A DNA stretch of 64,000 bases from Axinella damicornis (Eukaryota; Porifera; Demospongiae; Axinellida; Axinellidae), in NCBI GenBank assembly GCA_963931865.1, contig OZ007508.1:6903716-6967715 (forward strand). Reading direction: 5' to 3'. This document shows positions 21,953 through 33,707 of the stretch, one piece after another; position 1 is the stretch's first letter, and each line of letters starts with the position of its first letter. Both the position numbers and the translations under genes were made by a program. A model generated the notes under the pieces. That model was not told where the DNA came from. It did not search any database and worked only from the letters and a program-made list of their open reading frames with translations.

Positions 21953-22974
21953 GTGTGTGTTGTGGTGGACGAGATTATGTCATCATTACATCATTGTACT
22001 GCACATGTGGTGGGCAGTCTCTCTCCCTGCGGCACCCTATAACAAGACGTATTCTCCAGTGGTTGTTGCACTGTAGATATACCGAGTACTGGGAAATATC
22101 ACAAGTCTGTTGCGGTATAGCACGAGTGTGGCACTGCCGCAGGCACGAGTGACAATATGGCAACAGACAACCAGTTCACAGCATAATGTATTTATCCTAC
22201 AGCTATTATAGTTGCTATATATAGCCCCGACATACTGGCATCGGTACTCGTCGCTTTAGCAGTACTTGGCAACACTCGTTCTCCAACAAGACATTGCCAT
22301 TTTGGGACCGTCTTTGAGCAACTTTACTTACTAGGTACAGAACTCGTTTGACAACGAACATAGATTTCTCCGAGTCCGATACTGGTACCTGGTTCAGTGG
22401 CTGTTCCAGCGCTAATATACACCTACCTGGTGACTCACACATGCAGTCACTGTGTCTACATATTGCTACTTGTTACCAAAGTGCCTTCAATGTGCCCTCT
22501 AAAAGCTTACCACAACGCATGCATACAATGTGCCTGGTTGTATCACCTAAAAGCATAATATAATGTGCCTGCTTGTTGCCGGAGTCTCCCTTTATAGCAT
22601 ATAACAATAGTCCCTTTAAAGTGTTACCAAAGTGTTGTCAACAAAGTGTCCCCTAAAAGCTCCACAAACGTTCATGTTATACCCCTCAACCTGTATGATA
22701 GTTGTGTGAATCCCCAAAAGGAGTGACTTGTCTTGAGGTGCTTTCCAGTGGAGAAATTCTTAATCACATTAGCAGCTTGATAGTCTGTACTCACACATGC
22801 ACCAAACACGTGCAGGTATCACTGTAAAAACAACCTGTGTTTCACGCATGTGTGAGTGGACAGGCTACAGCTCATTACCAAGCTGCTAATGTGATTAAGA
22901 ACTCTCACAGTGCACCATTAAGTACCCACTTCTTCACTCATTCAGTCACTCCACTAACATCGTGGCCCTCATAG

Positions 22975-23700
22975 AACTAGAAGTGCTAAGCAGAGCACAT
23001 ACCCCGTGCGTGACTTTTTAACTACCAATCATTCTTTAATACAGCACGCACGATGAGATACCGTAGATCGGGAAATTTTCGTGTTAAAAATTTTTTTTCT
23101 TCGTGGTGTTACATTTTCGTAGTACAGCTCATCAACGAAAAAAATAATGATCAATGTGTCGACAATGGAGACGTACGAACGAGCTGCTGCTATGCCATGG
23201 TGTTACCGACCGATGTCAAAGCATTCTTCTGGGCTGTATCGATGTATCCCGTATGGCCCACGCTGCTTCCCAACTTTGCTTGTCAATTTGAAACCTCACG
23301 ATTCGCAGAGGCAATACTTCGTGATGGAACGGAGAACGACAGACATCCTTTGGGATTGGGGAGTCCATGTACGGGCTTGAAGAATCGCACAAGGGCCGTA
23401 GTTTTGAAGGACAGTATTCAGATAGTCTACACGTGTGAAGAATGTTGCTGACTGTAAATAATTATTTGATATCCGTTGTGAATAAATTACGTGCGTTAAA
23501 TTTTCGTGGTCGAGGGCAACTATGAAAACATTTTAACAATGAAAATTTCCCAATCTACGGTAGCTAGGGCCTACCGATTTTAATACAGCATGCAATGCAG
23601 AATAAGATACCGTAAGTTGTGGCAGTAATGTTAGAAACAGGGTGGGGTAAAGTTGTGTAAATTAGAATGTAAGAGACCCGACCTCGACCCACGAATGTAC
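22975..23700 (-). mobile_element. Helitron-like element, reverse orientation
   Basis: Read on the minus strand the end is GTGCTCTGCTTAGCACTTCTAG, a hairpin followed by CTAG and flanked by T. It is preceded by CGCACGGGGTA, the complement of the family 5' start TTACCCCGTGCGC. The inner part (23,587-23,650, TAAGTTGTGGCAGTAATG) is the reverse complement of 51,960-52,020 in another copy. A CCGTA element has inserted into it at 23,061-23,560. Confidence 0.55.
23061..23560. mobile_element. TA-flanked CCGTA element (copy 3)
   Basis: 500 bp, bounded by TA on both sides. The left end is CCGTAGATCGGGAAATTTTC and the right end GAAAATTTCCCAATCTACGG. There is about 65-70% apparent similarity by eye to the copy at 25,634 throughout. 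The long frame across it is not conserved in that copy and is not called. Confidence 0.8.
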
Positions 23701-25633
23701 GGAACTCAAACGATTATAATTCAGCAATACTTCCAACCAACATGACTCCCTATAACAGTACAACAACTGCCCTCTATATAATTATACTACAACAACTGAA
23801 CAAAGAGCCTGCCTACTACAATCAGACAAAAGGGGTGGGCGCAATACTGCATCAGCACAGCACAACCACAAGATATCGACCACAATCTACTGGGCTGACT
23901 GCACCCACATTCATAGTTCCTCAAGATGAGGAACAAACCTGTTTCTGTTTCTCAACTGATTATACCCTTAATTCTAGCTTGGGTGGAATTGAGAGGCCTA
24001 AAGCACTCGACCAAAATAAACCACTCACTCCACTTGCACACAGGAAAAATACAAGTCCCTTGCGTGGTAACAGAGTTGAGATTATGATGGTAATTACTGT
24101 ACTTGCCTTTCACAGGGAACGATAAACTTTGGGGTACTTATTGTAAGTTGTCATTGCCGCGGCCGGTGATGTCCCTCCAGCAAAAAATCATTAATAACAC
24201 ACTGAAGGTTCTGGTTGTGTATTTAATTAAGCTATCACCAAAGTGGTATTGTGGTATGAATTCACTTTAGTGGTTTCTATGCCCCAAGCTTCAGATATCA
24301 ACCGCAAGCTTCAGATATTGACCGCAATCTACTGGACTGACTGCACCCACATTCATGGTTGGGCAATTGAGCCAGGCTGGTAGCTATCTTCAAGATGAAG
24401 AGGACCAAACCTGTTTCTGTTTCTCAACTGGTCTTGCTCTTTCTCAATCTCATATACCCTTACTTCTAGCTTGGGTGGAATTGAGAGGCCTCAAAACCAA
24501 AATAAACCACTCACTCCACTTACACATGCACAGGAAGAATACAAGTTCCTAGCTTGTGTGGTAACAGAGTTGAAATTATGATGGTAATTACATCACCTTT
24601 GTACTCACTGTTTACAGGGACCGGTAAACTTTGGCGTACTTAGCTCTAAGTTGTCATTGATGGTGAAGGATCTGGTTGTGTATGAATTCACTTTAGTGGT
24701 TTCTATGCCACAAGTTTTGTACATCTTCAGATATCGACCTCAATCTACTGGGCTGAATGTACCCACATTTTGTTTTGGCAATTAACTTAAGGGAAATGTT
24801 GGCATTCGGAACACGGTTGAGTCAAGTCTTCGCCTGACTGGAGTAGCTAGCTATAAATGCTGAATGCGCCAAGGCTGTCTGTCCAGACAGCGATGATTGT
24901 TCTTGTGTAACTGTACGTAAGCGTATACAGTCATAAATACGTAAATTGACTGCAACGATGACTTGATGTAGCTTGACCACAAAACTAGCTGCTTCCCCCA
25001 AGTTGTGGGCTAGCGTACAATAAACTCAAAGCTAGTCTACCAGCAAACCAGTTGTAGCCATATAGCTACTGTGCCTTTGCAATCGCAGTGGGGTGTTCCA
25101 AAATACCCCCTGTGTTCCAAATTACCCACAGTAGAGTTGTAACTATTAATTTAGAAGTCATTGTGCAGCGGTACAGCACTGATATTCAGTTTGAAGTTAG
25201 TGCACTAGGTGCATGGTGTCTATGTACATGAAACCATTTCAGTTAACCAACACGCTATCAACAGGATGTGCTTGTACTAATAATCCATGATAGGGAAAGT
25301 TCAATGTTTTGCAGTTGAGCTGCATTTTTATCACATGTTCATGATTTGGAAAGTATAGCTATATAATGGTGATGAAAATTATGATTTGTCCTAGTAAAGT
25401 ATGAACACCAACATGGGTGGAAATGGTTCTAGCAGAATCTGGTTGGGTGTAGCTATCTGTAGCCAAACACGGATTAGGTATGGGATGTCTCATAATACAT
25501 ACCCTGCATGTCTCATAATTGTCTCACTAACGTATGCACCAAAATAATGTATTCAAATAACAGGGTAGAGGATAGATTGGACAATGTTCAGGCACAGTGA
25601 CTATGTCTATAGATTCTAGTAAAGAACGAAGTA

Positions 25634-26117
25634 CCGTAGATTGGAAAATTTTCGTGTTAAAATATTTCGTGTGTAAATCTTCGTGGCATTACATTTTCGT
25701 AGTACAGCTCATCAACGAAATTTTTTTAACGATCATTGTGTCAAGAATTGAGACGTACGAATGAGCTGCTACTATGCCATGGTCATTGACGTACCAACAA
25801 AGTGTTCTTCTGGACTGTAGCTATCTCCTGTATGCCCCGCTCTTCTTCCCTTCCGCTTCGGCCCGCTTGTCGATTTGAGCACTGACCTCCCAATTCGCTG
25901 AGGCAACACATTCACTGAGGCAACGCAGGAACGGAGAGCCACAGAGATCTTTTGGGATTGGGGAGTCCATCTGCGGGCTTGAAGAATCGCAGAAGGACAC
26001 GTTTACACGTGGCTGACCGTAAAAATTATCCGTTGTAAATAAATTTCGTGCGTTAAATTTTCATGGTTGAGGGCAACTACGAAAATATTTTAACAACGAA
26101 AATTTCCCAATCTACGG
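25634..26117. mobile_element. TA-flanked CCGTA element (copy 4)
   Basis: 484 bp. The left end is CCGTAGATTGGAAAATTTTC and the right end GAAAATTTCCCAATCTACGG, with TA on each side. Same subfamily as 23,061-23,560; internal AGACGTACGAATGAGCTGCT is shared. Confidence 0.8.
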
Positions 26118-27015
26118 TAATTGGTACTGCTTCATAATACCCACACGTTGATAGAATCTGTGAGGCTTGGGTGTTCCGTAATACCCCCATTTCCCTTAAG
26201 TCAGGCTGGTAGTTATCCTCAAGATGAAGAGGACTAAACCTGTGTCTGTTTCTCAACTGGTCTTGCTCTTTCTCAATCTCATATACCCTTACTTCTAGCT
26301 TGGGTGGAATTGAGAGGCCTAAAGCACTCAACCAAAATAAACCACTCACAAAATATTTACGCACAGGAAATATACAAGTCCATTGCGTGGTAACAGAGAT
26401 GAAATTATGACATCTGTGCACCTTTTTACTTGCTGTTTACAGGGAACCTTGGCCTAGCCATTGCCGGTGATGTCCCTCCAGCATTATCAAAGGTTCTGAT
26501 TGTGTTTTAAATTATCTTGTTGACATGTAGTGGTTTCCATGCCACAGGTTTAGTACTTCTTCAGATATCAAAAGTACTGGGCTGAATGTACCCACATTTT
26601 TGTTTTGGCAATTAAGGGAAATGATGGTGGGGGGGGGGATTACTATTTACCAGGAGTGCGCTCGATGATATGAAACTTAATGAGATTCAAGAAAATGTGC
26701 TCTCAAAGTGGCCTTAACTTGCACTGTGGGCCAGTTTGGGATGGTTTAATGATATTCATTGGTCCTCCATGCACCAAACCTATTTTCCCCAATTTTTGTG
26801 CATTCAGCACACACCACTTTTGTATACATAGTAGTCTCTGTCCAAGGGGAATTCAATTGTTGGAACAAGTGTACGTGGTTGATCCTTCATCCAGGACTAG
26901 ATAAAATGTGTCTCCCTCCTACTTCCACCTTATCCTCTCTCCCACATCCTCTCCCCTGTCCTTATCCCCTCCCACATCCCCTTCTTTCTCCTCCCTGTCC
27001 CCTTTCCCTCCTCAG

Positions 27016-27169
27016 CATTACCTGGCCCTTGATGACCATGTTGCATGGGCATATATACTTTGAGTTCCCAGAGGACCTGTTCAATGAGGAGACGGTGGAG
27101 GTGTCAGTGGGGGCAGGAGGGGAACATCAGCATCATCCTCTCATTCACTGTGAGCTAATCATTGTGCAG
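27016..27169 (+). pseudogene. orphan exon copy, unit 2
   Basis: Long pyrimidine tract ending CTCCTCAG, then CATTACCTGGCCCTTGATGA, ending CAG-GTGTGC. The first part is shifted by ATAT (TATATACTTTG) relative to unit 3. The second part reads FEFPEDLFNEETVEVSVGAG. Confidence 0.5.
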
Positions 27170-27473
27170 GTGTGCGGTTCATTGGGGCGAGCCTGAGCGA
27201 GCCCCACATAGTCGTGCTCTTCAGGATGTCCGTCTGTCCGTCCGTCCAGTTGGTGTCTGTCTGATTTAGCGTATGACTGTATATCCAAGTGGAAAAATAA
27301 TCGTAATGTTGCGCCGCCCGCCCGTGTGCTTAGGGCAACACGCATACAAGTCGCCCGCACGACAGTACCAAGTAGAGCCTGCTACGCTTTACGCCGGTGC
27401 TACAAACTACGTAGCTACTACAGAGGGAGCTGGAGGGAGAGATTCTCTCGGGGTACTCCTCTCAGGTACAGTG

Positions 27474-27581
27474 TAGCCTCGTTCCCAGTCCCACGCCCAG
27501 CTTTTTGTTGCTTGCCGTACGTACGTCGCTTGCAGTAGGGCAAGCAACAAAAAGCTGGGCGTGGGACTGGGAACGAGGCTA
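27474..27581. mobile_element. fold-back MITE (TAGCCTCG family, copy 3)
   Basis: Perfect arms from TAGCCTCGTTCCCAGTCCCA to the complementary GGGAACGAGGCTA. The inner stem CTTTTTGTTGCTTGC/GCAAGCAACAAAAAG is specific to this copy. The loop contains CGTACGTACG. Confidence 0.85.
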
Positions 27582-28323
27582 CCACGAACTTGAAACTGCA
27601 GCTGCAGACCGTCAATGATGAACGACAATTGGCTACATCGCAGGCCCCACCCCCAGCTTCCCTTATTAGCTGCGCCGTGCCGCCCGGGCCTCCCAGCCTA
27701 CAGTTATTGGCATGTAGTACGTCAGTTTGTCAGGCGAGCCCCACAATGCCCTGCATTCTCCTAGTTACATCATTGTACTGCACATGTGCTGAGCAGTCGC
27801 TCTCTCTCTGGCACCCTATAACAAGAAATATTTCCAGTGGTTGTTGCACTGTAGATATACCGAGTACTGGGAAATATCACAAGTCTGTTGCCGTATTGCA
27901 CGAGTGCCACAGGCACGAGTGACAATACGGCAACAGACAACTGATGTTTCCCAGTACACAGCATAATGTATTTATCCTACAGCTATTATAGTTGCTATAA
28001 TCCCTGACGCACCTGCACCAGTACTCATCACTTCAGTAGTACTTAATTGGCAACACTCGTTCTTGCTTAAACCCAACAAGACATTGCCATTTTGAGCAAC
28101 TTTACTTACTAGGCACAGAACTCGTTTGACAATGAACATAGATTTCTCTGAGTCCGATACCGGTACCTGGTTCAGTACTGGCTGTTCCAGCACTAATATA
28201 CACCTACCTGGTGATTTGCGGCAGCTACTGTGTCTACATATTGTTTCTTGTTACCAAAGTGCCCTCAATGTGCCCTCTAAAAGCTTACAACGCATGCACA
28301 TATACAATGTGCCTGGTTGTATC

Positions 28324-28871
28324 CAGGGCCGGCGCCACCGGTACGGCCGGTACGGCTATGGCCGTACCAGTTTTTGAGGAGGAAAAATGGCGTTGCTGGG
28401 ATTCTGACTTACGAGCGCGTAGCTAGCTACATCCAAAGTTTCCTCCTTGAGGCTTCCGCTGGCTAAAGCCGCGACCATAAGCATGATAAGACCAGGACAG
28501 ACGGCTCCAAGTTGTCACGAGTCTTGGTTTCGAATCGTGTCGATTTTCATGGTCTAGGGACGAGACCGAATGGAGACTAACGCGCCGTGACGGCAACCTT
28601 CAAACAATGAGATGCTCGCGATGTACTAGGCTAGCTACCCTTCCAGCCAACTTACATTTTTCCTTTCCACGTCGAGTGTGAGACAGTCACGGAAAGTAGT
28701 GGCAGTGCAGTGCAAAGCACGAAGGTGCTACGGAGAGCTCATCCTGCTAACTGAAGAAATGAAGGTGAAAATTTTTTTCCGCGCTTCGCGTGGACTGATC
28801 GGCGCTACGCACCTCTATGCATTGCCTTCGGCAGTGGCCGTACCACTCCAAAATAGCTGGCGCCGGCCCTG
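28324..28871. mobile_element. hAT-like non-autonomous element with 8-bp duplication
   Basis: 548 bp with terminal CAGGGCCGGCGCCA and its exact complement TGGCGCCGGCCCTG. GTTGTATC flanks both sides (28,316-28,323 and 28,872-28,879). Unit 1 shows the uninterrupted site GGTTGTATCACCTAAAAG at about 22,535, so the empty site is known. Eight-bp duplications and CAG ends fit the hAT superfamily. No transposase is inside. Confidence 0.9.
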
Positions 28872-31369
28872 GTTGTATCACCTAAAAATGTGCCTGCTTG
28901 TTGCCGGAGTCTCCCTTTATAGCATACAACAATACGGTCCCTTAAAGCGGTAACTTACCAAAGTGTTGACAACAAAGTGTCCCCTAAAAGCTCCACAAAC
29001 GTTCATGTTATCATAATACCCCTCAACCTGTATGATAGTTGTGTGAATCCCCAAAAGGAGTGACTTGTCTTGAGGTGCTTTCCAGTGGAGAAATTCTTAA
29101 TCACATTAGCAACTTGATAATGAGCTATAGTCTGTCCACTCACACATGCACGAAACACTGCAGGTATTTTCCTGGAGGGTGATGTCCCTCCAGGAAAAAT
29201 CATTAATAGCACAACGAAGGTTCTGGTTGTGAATTTAATTAAGTTATCACCAAAGTGGTGTTGTCGGCATGTATTCACTTTAGTGGTTTCTATGCAGCAA
29301 GCTTAGTACATCATCAGATATCGAACGCAATCTACTGGGCTGACTGCACCCACATTCATGGTTGGGCAATTTAGCCAGGCTGGTAGCTATCCTCAAGATG
29401 AGGACCAAACCTGTTTCTGCATGTTTCTCAACTGGTCTTGCTCTCAATCCCTATATACGCTTACTTCTAGCTTGGGTGGGATTGAGAGGCCTAAAGCACT
29501 CAAACAAAATAAACCACTCACTCCACTTGCACACAGGAAAAATACAAGTCCCTTGCGTGATTACTGTACTTACCTTTTACAGGGAATTATATAAACTTTG
29601 GTTGTAAGTTGTCATTGCCGCGGCCGGTGATGTCCCTACAGCACAAAAAATCATTAATAGCACACTGAAGGTTCTGGTTGTGTATTTAATTAAGCTAGCT
29701 ATCACCAAAGTGGTGTTGTCAGTATGAATTAACTTTAGTGGTTTCTATGTCGCAAACTTCAGATATCGACCGCAAGCTTCAGATATCAACCACAATCTAC
29801 TGGACTGACTGCACCCACATTCATGGTTGGGCAATTGAGCCAGGCTGGTAGCTATCTTCAAGATGAAGAGGACCAAACCTGTTTCTGTTTCTCAACTGTT
29901 TCTCTGTAACAGAGTTGAAACTATGATGGTAATTACATCACCCTTGTACTTACGTTTTACAGGGACCGTAAACTTTGGCGTACTTAGCTCTAAGTTGTCA
30001 TTGCCAGTGAAGGATCTGGTTGTGTACTAATTAAGCTACAACCAAAAATGGTGTTGTCAGCATGTATTCACTTAAGTGGTTTCTATGCCACAAGTTTAGT
30101 ACATCTTCAGATATCAACCTCAATCTACTGGGCTGAATGTACCCACATCTTTGTTTTGGCAATTAAGGGAAATGTTGGTATTCGGAACACGGTTCAGCCA
30201 AGTCTTCTCCTGACTGGAATAGTTATAAACGTTGCCAACAGCTGCGCCAAGGCTGTCTGTCCAGGCAGCGACGATTGTTCTTGTATAACTGTACGTGAGC
30301 GTATACAGTCATAAATACGTAAATTGACCGCAATGACGACTTGATGTAGCTTGACCACAAAACTAGCTGCTTCCCCCAAGTTGCAGGCTAGCGTACAATA
30401 AACTGAAAGCTAGTCTACCAGCAAGCCAGTTGTAGCCATCTACTGTGCCTTTGCAATCGCAGTGGGGTGTTCCGAAATACCCCCTGGTGTTCCGAATTAC
30501 CCGCAATAGAGTTGTAACTATTTAGAAGTGATTGTGCAGCAGTACAGCACTGATTACCCCGTGCGCGCATGTGCGAAGCAGGGTTAAGCAATCGGTTTTG
30601 TCCGTCAGTCAGTCAGTCAGTCGTCTGTCTGTATGGCGAAAAAATTGAAATCTTGCCACATAGACCCTCATAAACCATCGAAAGGGAGTCAAACAATAGC
30701 AAATAGCAAAAAACTGCTCTATGTGTACCTGACTGAAGTCAAAGGCGCTTCGTTTCGCTGTATTTCGGCTATTTCCTACTATTCATAACCAGTGGCGTAG
30801 CCAAGGGCGGGCCTGGCCGGGCACGTGCCCGGCCAATCCTGCATATCGCATAATCTTGTTCTACGCATGCGCGCAGTGGGAGTAAATGTGACAGCATGAG
30901 CCTGTTTTACGTATTCATAGTTCTGATTAGTAAGTATATTCATGAAGCACAGGTAAGTGACTAGACACTTCAAGTGCACACATACCTAGATTCCCACCCC
31001 CACCAAAAGATCATAAGCCTTGCTTCCCGCTTGGCTAATTACATCATGTTATGGTGCCCAGGTTTGAAAAATTGTGGTCTATGCTACTGTACTACTGATG
31101 GTTATATAGTAGAACATGCATGGAGCCAATAGGAGGCTTCTCAGTTGGGAAATGCATTTGGAGTTTAGCTAGTTATCATGCGGTTACACACCAGGATAAC
31201 TGAATTCTATGTAAGCAAATGGTTGGTCAGAAACAATTTTCAAATGCATTTCCCAACTGTTTCTCGCTGGACCCATGTTCCACTAGCTATAAGCAAACAC
31301 ACTATACTGTGAACCTACCTGTACAGGTTATGCCTATTAGTTTATAATGTAGAAATGAGGAACCTATAA

Positions 31370-31650
31370 GCCTTCTCACAAACTACCAATTCAGGAACTA
31401 AGCCTTCCCACAAACTACCAATTCAGGAACTAAGCCTCCCAACTAGCTATCAATTTAGGAATGATATGCCTTCCCACAAACTACCAATTCAGGAACTAAG
31501 CCTTCCCACAAACTAGGAATTCAGGAACTGCCTCCCAACTAGCTACCAATTTAGGAACTGATAGGCCTTCCCACAAACTACCAATTTAGGAACCTAAGCC
31601 TCCCAACTAGCTATAGCCACCAATTTATAGGAAAACTAAGCCTTCCTATT
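31370..31650. repeat. tandem repeat ACAAACTACCAATTCAGGAA
   Basis: About eight degenerate units of roughly 30-40 bp built from AAGCCTTCCCACAAACTACC and AATTCAGGAACTAAGCC, alternating with CCTCCCAACTAGCTA. Confidence 0.85.
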
Positions 31651-31749
31651 GTCAGTTGTGAAACCTTACGTATACACACTATACGCATGCGTGTGATATC
31701 TATGTTGCGATATCAGATTCTGTGTTTGTGAACCCACCTACATGTATAC

Positions 31750-31855
31750 TAGCCTCGTTCCCAGGCCTCCGCCCAGACTTTATCTCACAGCCGTGGAGAA
31801 AAGTTTCTCAACAGCTGTGAGATAAAGTCTGGGCGGAGGCCTGGGAACGAGGCTA
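31750..31855. mobile_element. fold-back MITE (TAGCCTCG family, copy 4)
   Basis: Perfect arms TAGCCTCGTTCCCAGGCCTC... with inner ACTTTATCTCACAGC/GCTGTGAGATAAAGT. Compared with copy 1 (ATTTTATCTC/GAGATAAAAT) the differing base is changed in both arms. Confidence 0.85.
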
Positions 31856-32148
31856 CATGTACATGTATACATATTGGCTCCACACTCCACTATCATAGAC
31901 TCGGTAGAGTCTATATGTAGGGATACGACGTACACGCAATATATGCTAATACAAAAAAATCTCTCCAAATCTCAGAAACGGTACACTTATAAGCCTTTAT
32001 AACCACATACCGTTCATCTTCGAGTGTTTTCATGACCAACAAGACTCCTCGCATCGCGAAAACCCGTCGCGAAAGTACCACCAGGCACTCGCAAAACGGG
32101 CAAATCGTTTTTCTTTCTTCTTTCTTCAGACAACCTCAATCTGTCACG

Positions 32149-32358
32149 ATGGTTTTCGCACGAAACAGCAGCATTTTCAACCGAGCAGTGCAACGTCCCA
32201 TCGCTTTTTCGCTACCTCCAATTCTTCACCAGGCGGCTGCAGCTGCCCACTCAATAACTATGGCTTCGTTTGTCACGCCATTTTCACGTTTGTACGCATG
32301 CGCACTTAACGATCACTTAGCAACGATACGTAATTATTACTCAAGATCGCTGAATTAG
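32149..32358 (+). CDS. short ORF in hairpin unit A (69 aa), doubtful
   Basis: MVFARNSSIFNRAVQRPIAF... then LHQAAAAAHSITMASFVTPF, preceded by TTTCTTTCTTCTTTCTTCAG, which would serve as a splice acceptor. The first 54 residues or so are conserved in copy B (56,153), with one Ile-to-Ser change and a frameshift in the tail. The Arg/Ser/Ala-rich, acid-poor N-terminus resembles a mitochondrial presequence but is not proof. It could be a leader exon captured by the repeat. Confidence 0.3.
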   Translation: MVFARNSSIFNRAVQRPIAFSLPPILHQAAAAAHSITMASFVTPFSRLYACALNDHLATIRNYYSRSLN

Positions 32359-32771
32359 AAACAGTGGGGAAGATGCGTTGACCGTTGTGTTGTCAATCAA
32401 ACGAGGCACTCTTTATAAGACTGAGGTTAGTCCCTGTACGCATGATTTAGCTATATTATTGCTACCTATACTGTATTCAGTGAGCAGGGTGAATGCCCAT
32501 CTCAACTCTCAACACCCATATGAATGTCCCTATTATAAACTGCCTATGCCATGGTCTTCAGACAGGAAGAACACAGTGGCTTTGTCATCCATCTAGGGAA
32601 CAGTTGACTTGAGATGCCCGGGCCTGATTCTTCAGCCAATGCTGGAAGTGTAATAGTCTACCTGAGTAATCCAAGGCAAGGACACCTACTGCCCAGGTGC
32701 CTGTGAGGTCACTGACTCTTGCAGCAAACTTCAGCTCAAACATGCGCCTGCTGCCAAAAAAATTTACGTAA

Positions 32772-33044
32772 ACAAGTAATAAAAAACATTAAAAATGTAG
32801 CAGGATGTAGGGATACCAGAACGGCAAAAAGTAAGGAAACAAGGTAGGGATGATCGCACAAAACAGTGAAGTATACAATCCCCCTACATATCGTTTTTCA
32901 TTATACACGTATATGGAAAAAAATCTCTGTAGGGGGGTTGTATACTTCACTGTTTTGTGCGATCATCCCTACCTTGTTTCCTTACTTTTTGCCGTTCTGG
33001 TATCCCTACATCCTGCTACATTCTTAATGTTTTTTATTACTTGT
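32772..33044. repeat. long palindrome, ~115-bp arms, unit A
   Basis: The left arm 32,772-32,888 and right arm 32,927-33,044 pair almost perfectly around a ~38-nt loop. The arms include GGATGTAGGGATACCAGAAC and GATCGCACAAAACAGTGAAG. Confidence 0.95.
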
Positions 33045-33319
33045 ATACTAAATGGATTGGGATAGCATGCATTAGCTATGTGGATGAGATTACAACGATC
33101 GTTAGTCACCTTTTAATCATCCATTGTTACAGCTGTATATGTGGATGCCATTGCTAACTGGTGCAGCAATAACATCTATACTACTTTACGTTTTCTGTAT
33201 GTATCTCTCCACCTTGAGGTGTAACCACTCCACCCTATTTTTAACAGTGTGAGTACCTAACATCCCCAAAATGTTCTTGCATGGGTGTGCATGCCCTTAG
33301 ACCCCCAACAGCCAGTGTA

Positions 33320-33376
33320 TAGTCTCGTTCCCAGACCATTTTTTTGCACATGGTAAATTGTCTGGGAATGAGACTA
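33320..33376. mobile_element. fold-back MITE (TAGTCTCG family, copy 5)
   Basis: TAGTCTCGTTCCCAGACCAT... with complementary end GTCTGGGAATGAGACTA; 57 bp, with short arms and one mismatch. It lies within the hAT-like element. Confidence 0.75.
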
Positions 33377-33651
33377 CAGCAGGTGCTGGGCTTGGTGCCC
33401 GGCCAACTGTAATCCTCTGGCTACGCCACTGTTCATAACATTGGCTCCACCTCTTCGTCCCATCCAGAACATAACACAAAGTGCATTTGGAAACTTCATG
33501 CTTCGAGATGACCGCTAGAAAACAGTACTTTCCCATGATTTATGTACTTTACAGACGTCGTGGCAATTGTTTAAGCTGTTTTTTCCAGATATTTCCTATT
33601 ATTCGTAACATTTAGCCCCACCTCTTCAGCTTCAATATGCACGTTGTTGTA

Positions 33652-33707
33652 TAGTCTCGTGCCCAGACCACACTCCCCCTCGTGGGTGTGGTCTGGGCAC
33701 GAGACTA
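33652..33707. mobile_element. fold-back MITE (TAGTCTCG family, copy 6)
   Basis: TAGTCTCGTGCCCAGACCAC pairs with GTGGTCTGGGCACGAGACTA, 20 bp without mismatch and a short central loop. The 9-bp flank GTTGTTGTA is duplicated on both sides (33,643-33,651 and 33,708-33,716). Confidence 0.85.

Larger units (their letters stand above)
31889..33050 (+). repeat. hairpin-bearing duplicated unit, copy A
   Basis: About 1.16 kb closely matching 55,868-57,078. It starts with a small stem ATAGACTC-GGTA-GAGTCTAT (31,895-31,914), continues with a region holding a short ORF and ends in a long palindrome (32,772-33,044). The stem sequences differ between the two copies but remain paired in each. It could be a mobile element; terminal motifs and target duplications were not found. 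Confidence 0.7.
30790..33431. mobile_element. hAT-like 2.6-kb element, TSD TTCATAAC
   Basis: Starts CAGTGGCGTAGCCA followed by GGCCGGGCAC, and ends GTGCCCGGCC...TGGCTACGCCACTG. It is flanked by the exact 8-bp duplication TTCATAAC (30,782-30,789 and 33,432-33,439). It carries a tandem array, two fold-back elements and the hairpin unit at 31,889, but no transposase. It is nested in the Helitron-like insertion. Confidence 0.85.

Noticed and set aside
23053..23451. 132-aa ORF within a CCGTA element
   Set aside because: The related element at 25,634 does not keep the frame and no transposase motif is present.
28520..28540. GGTTTCGAATC-like B-box, possible tRNA
   Set aside because: No cloverleaf or matching A-box upstream; it lies inside a hAT-like element.
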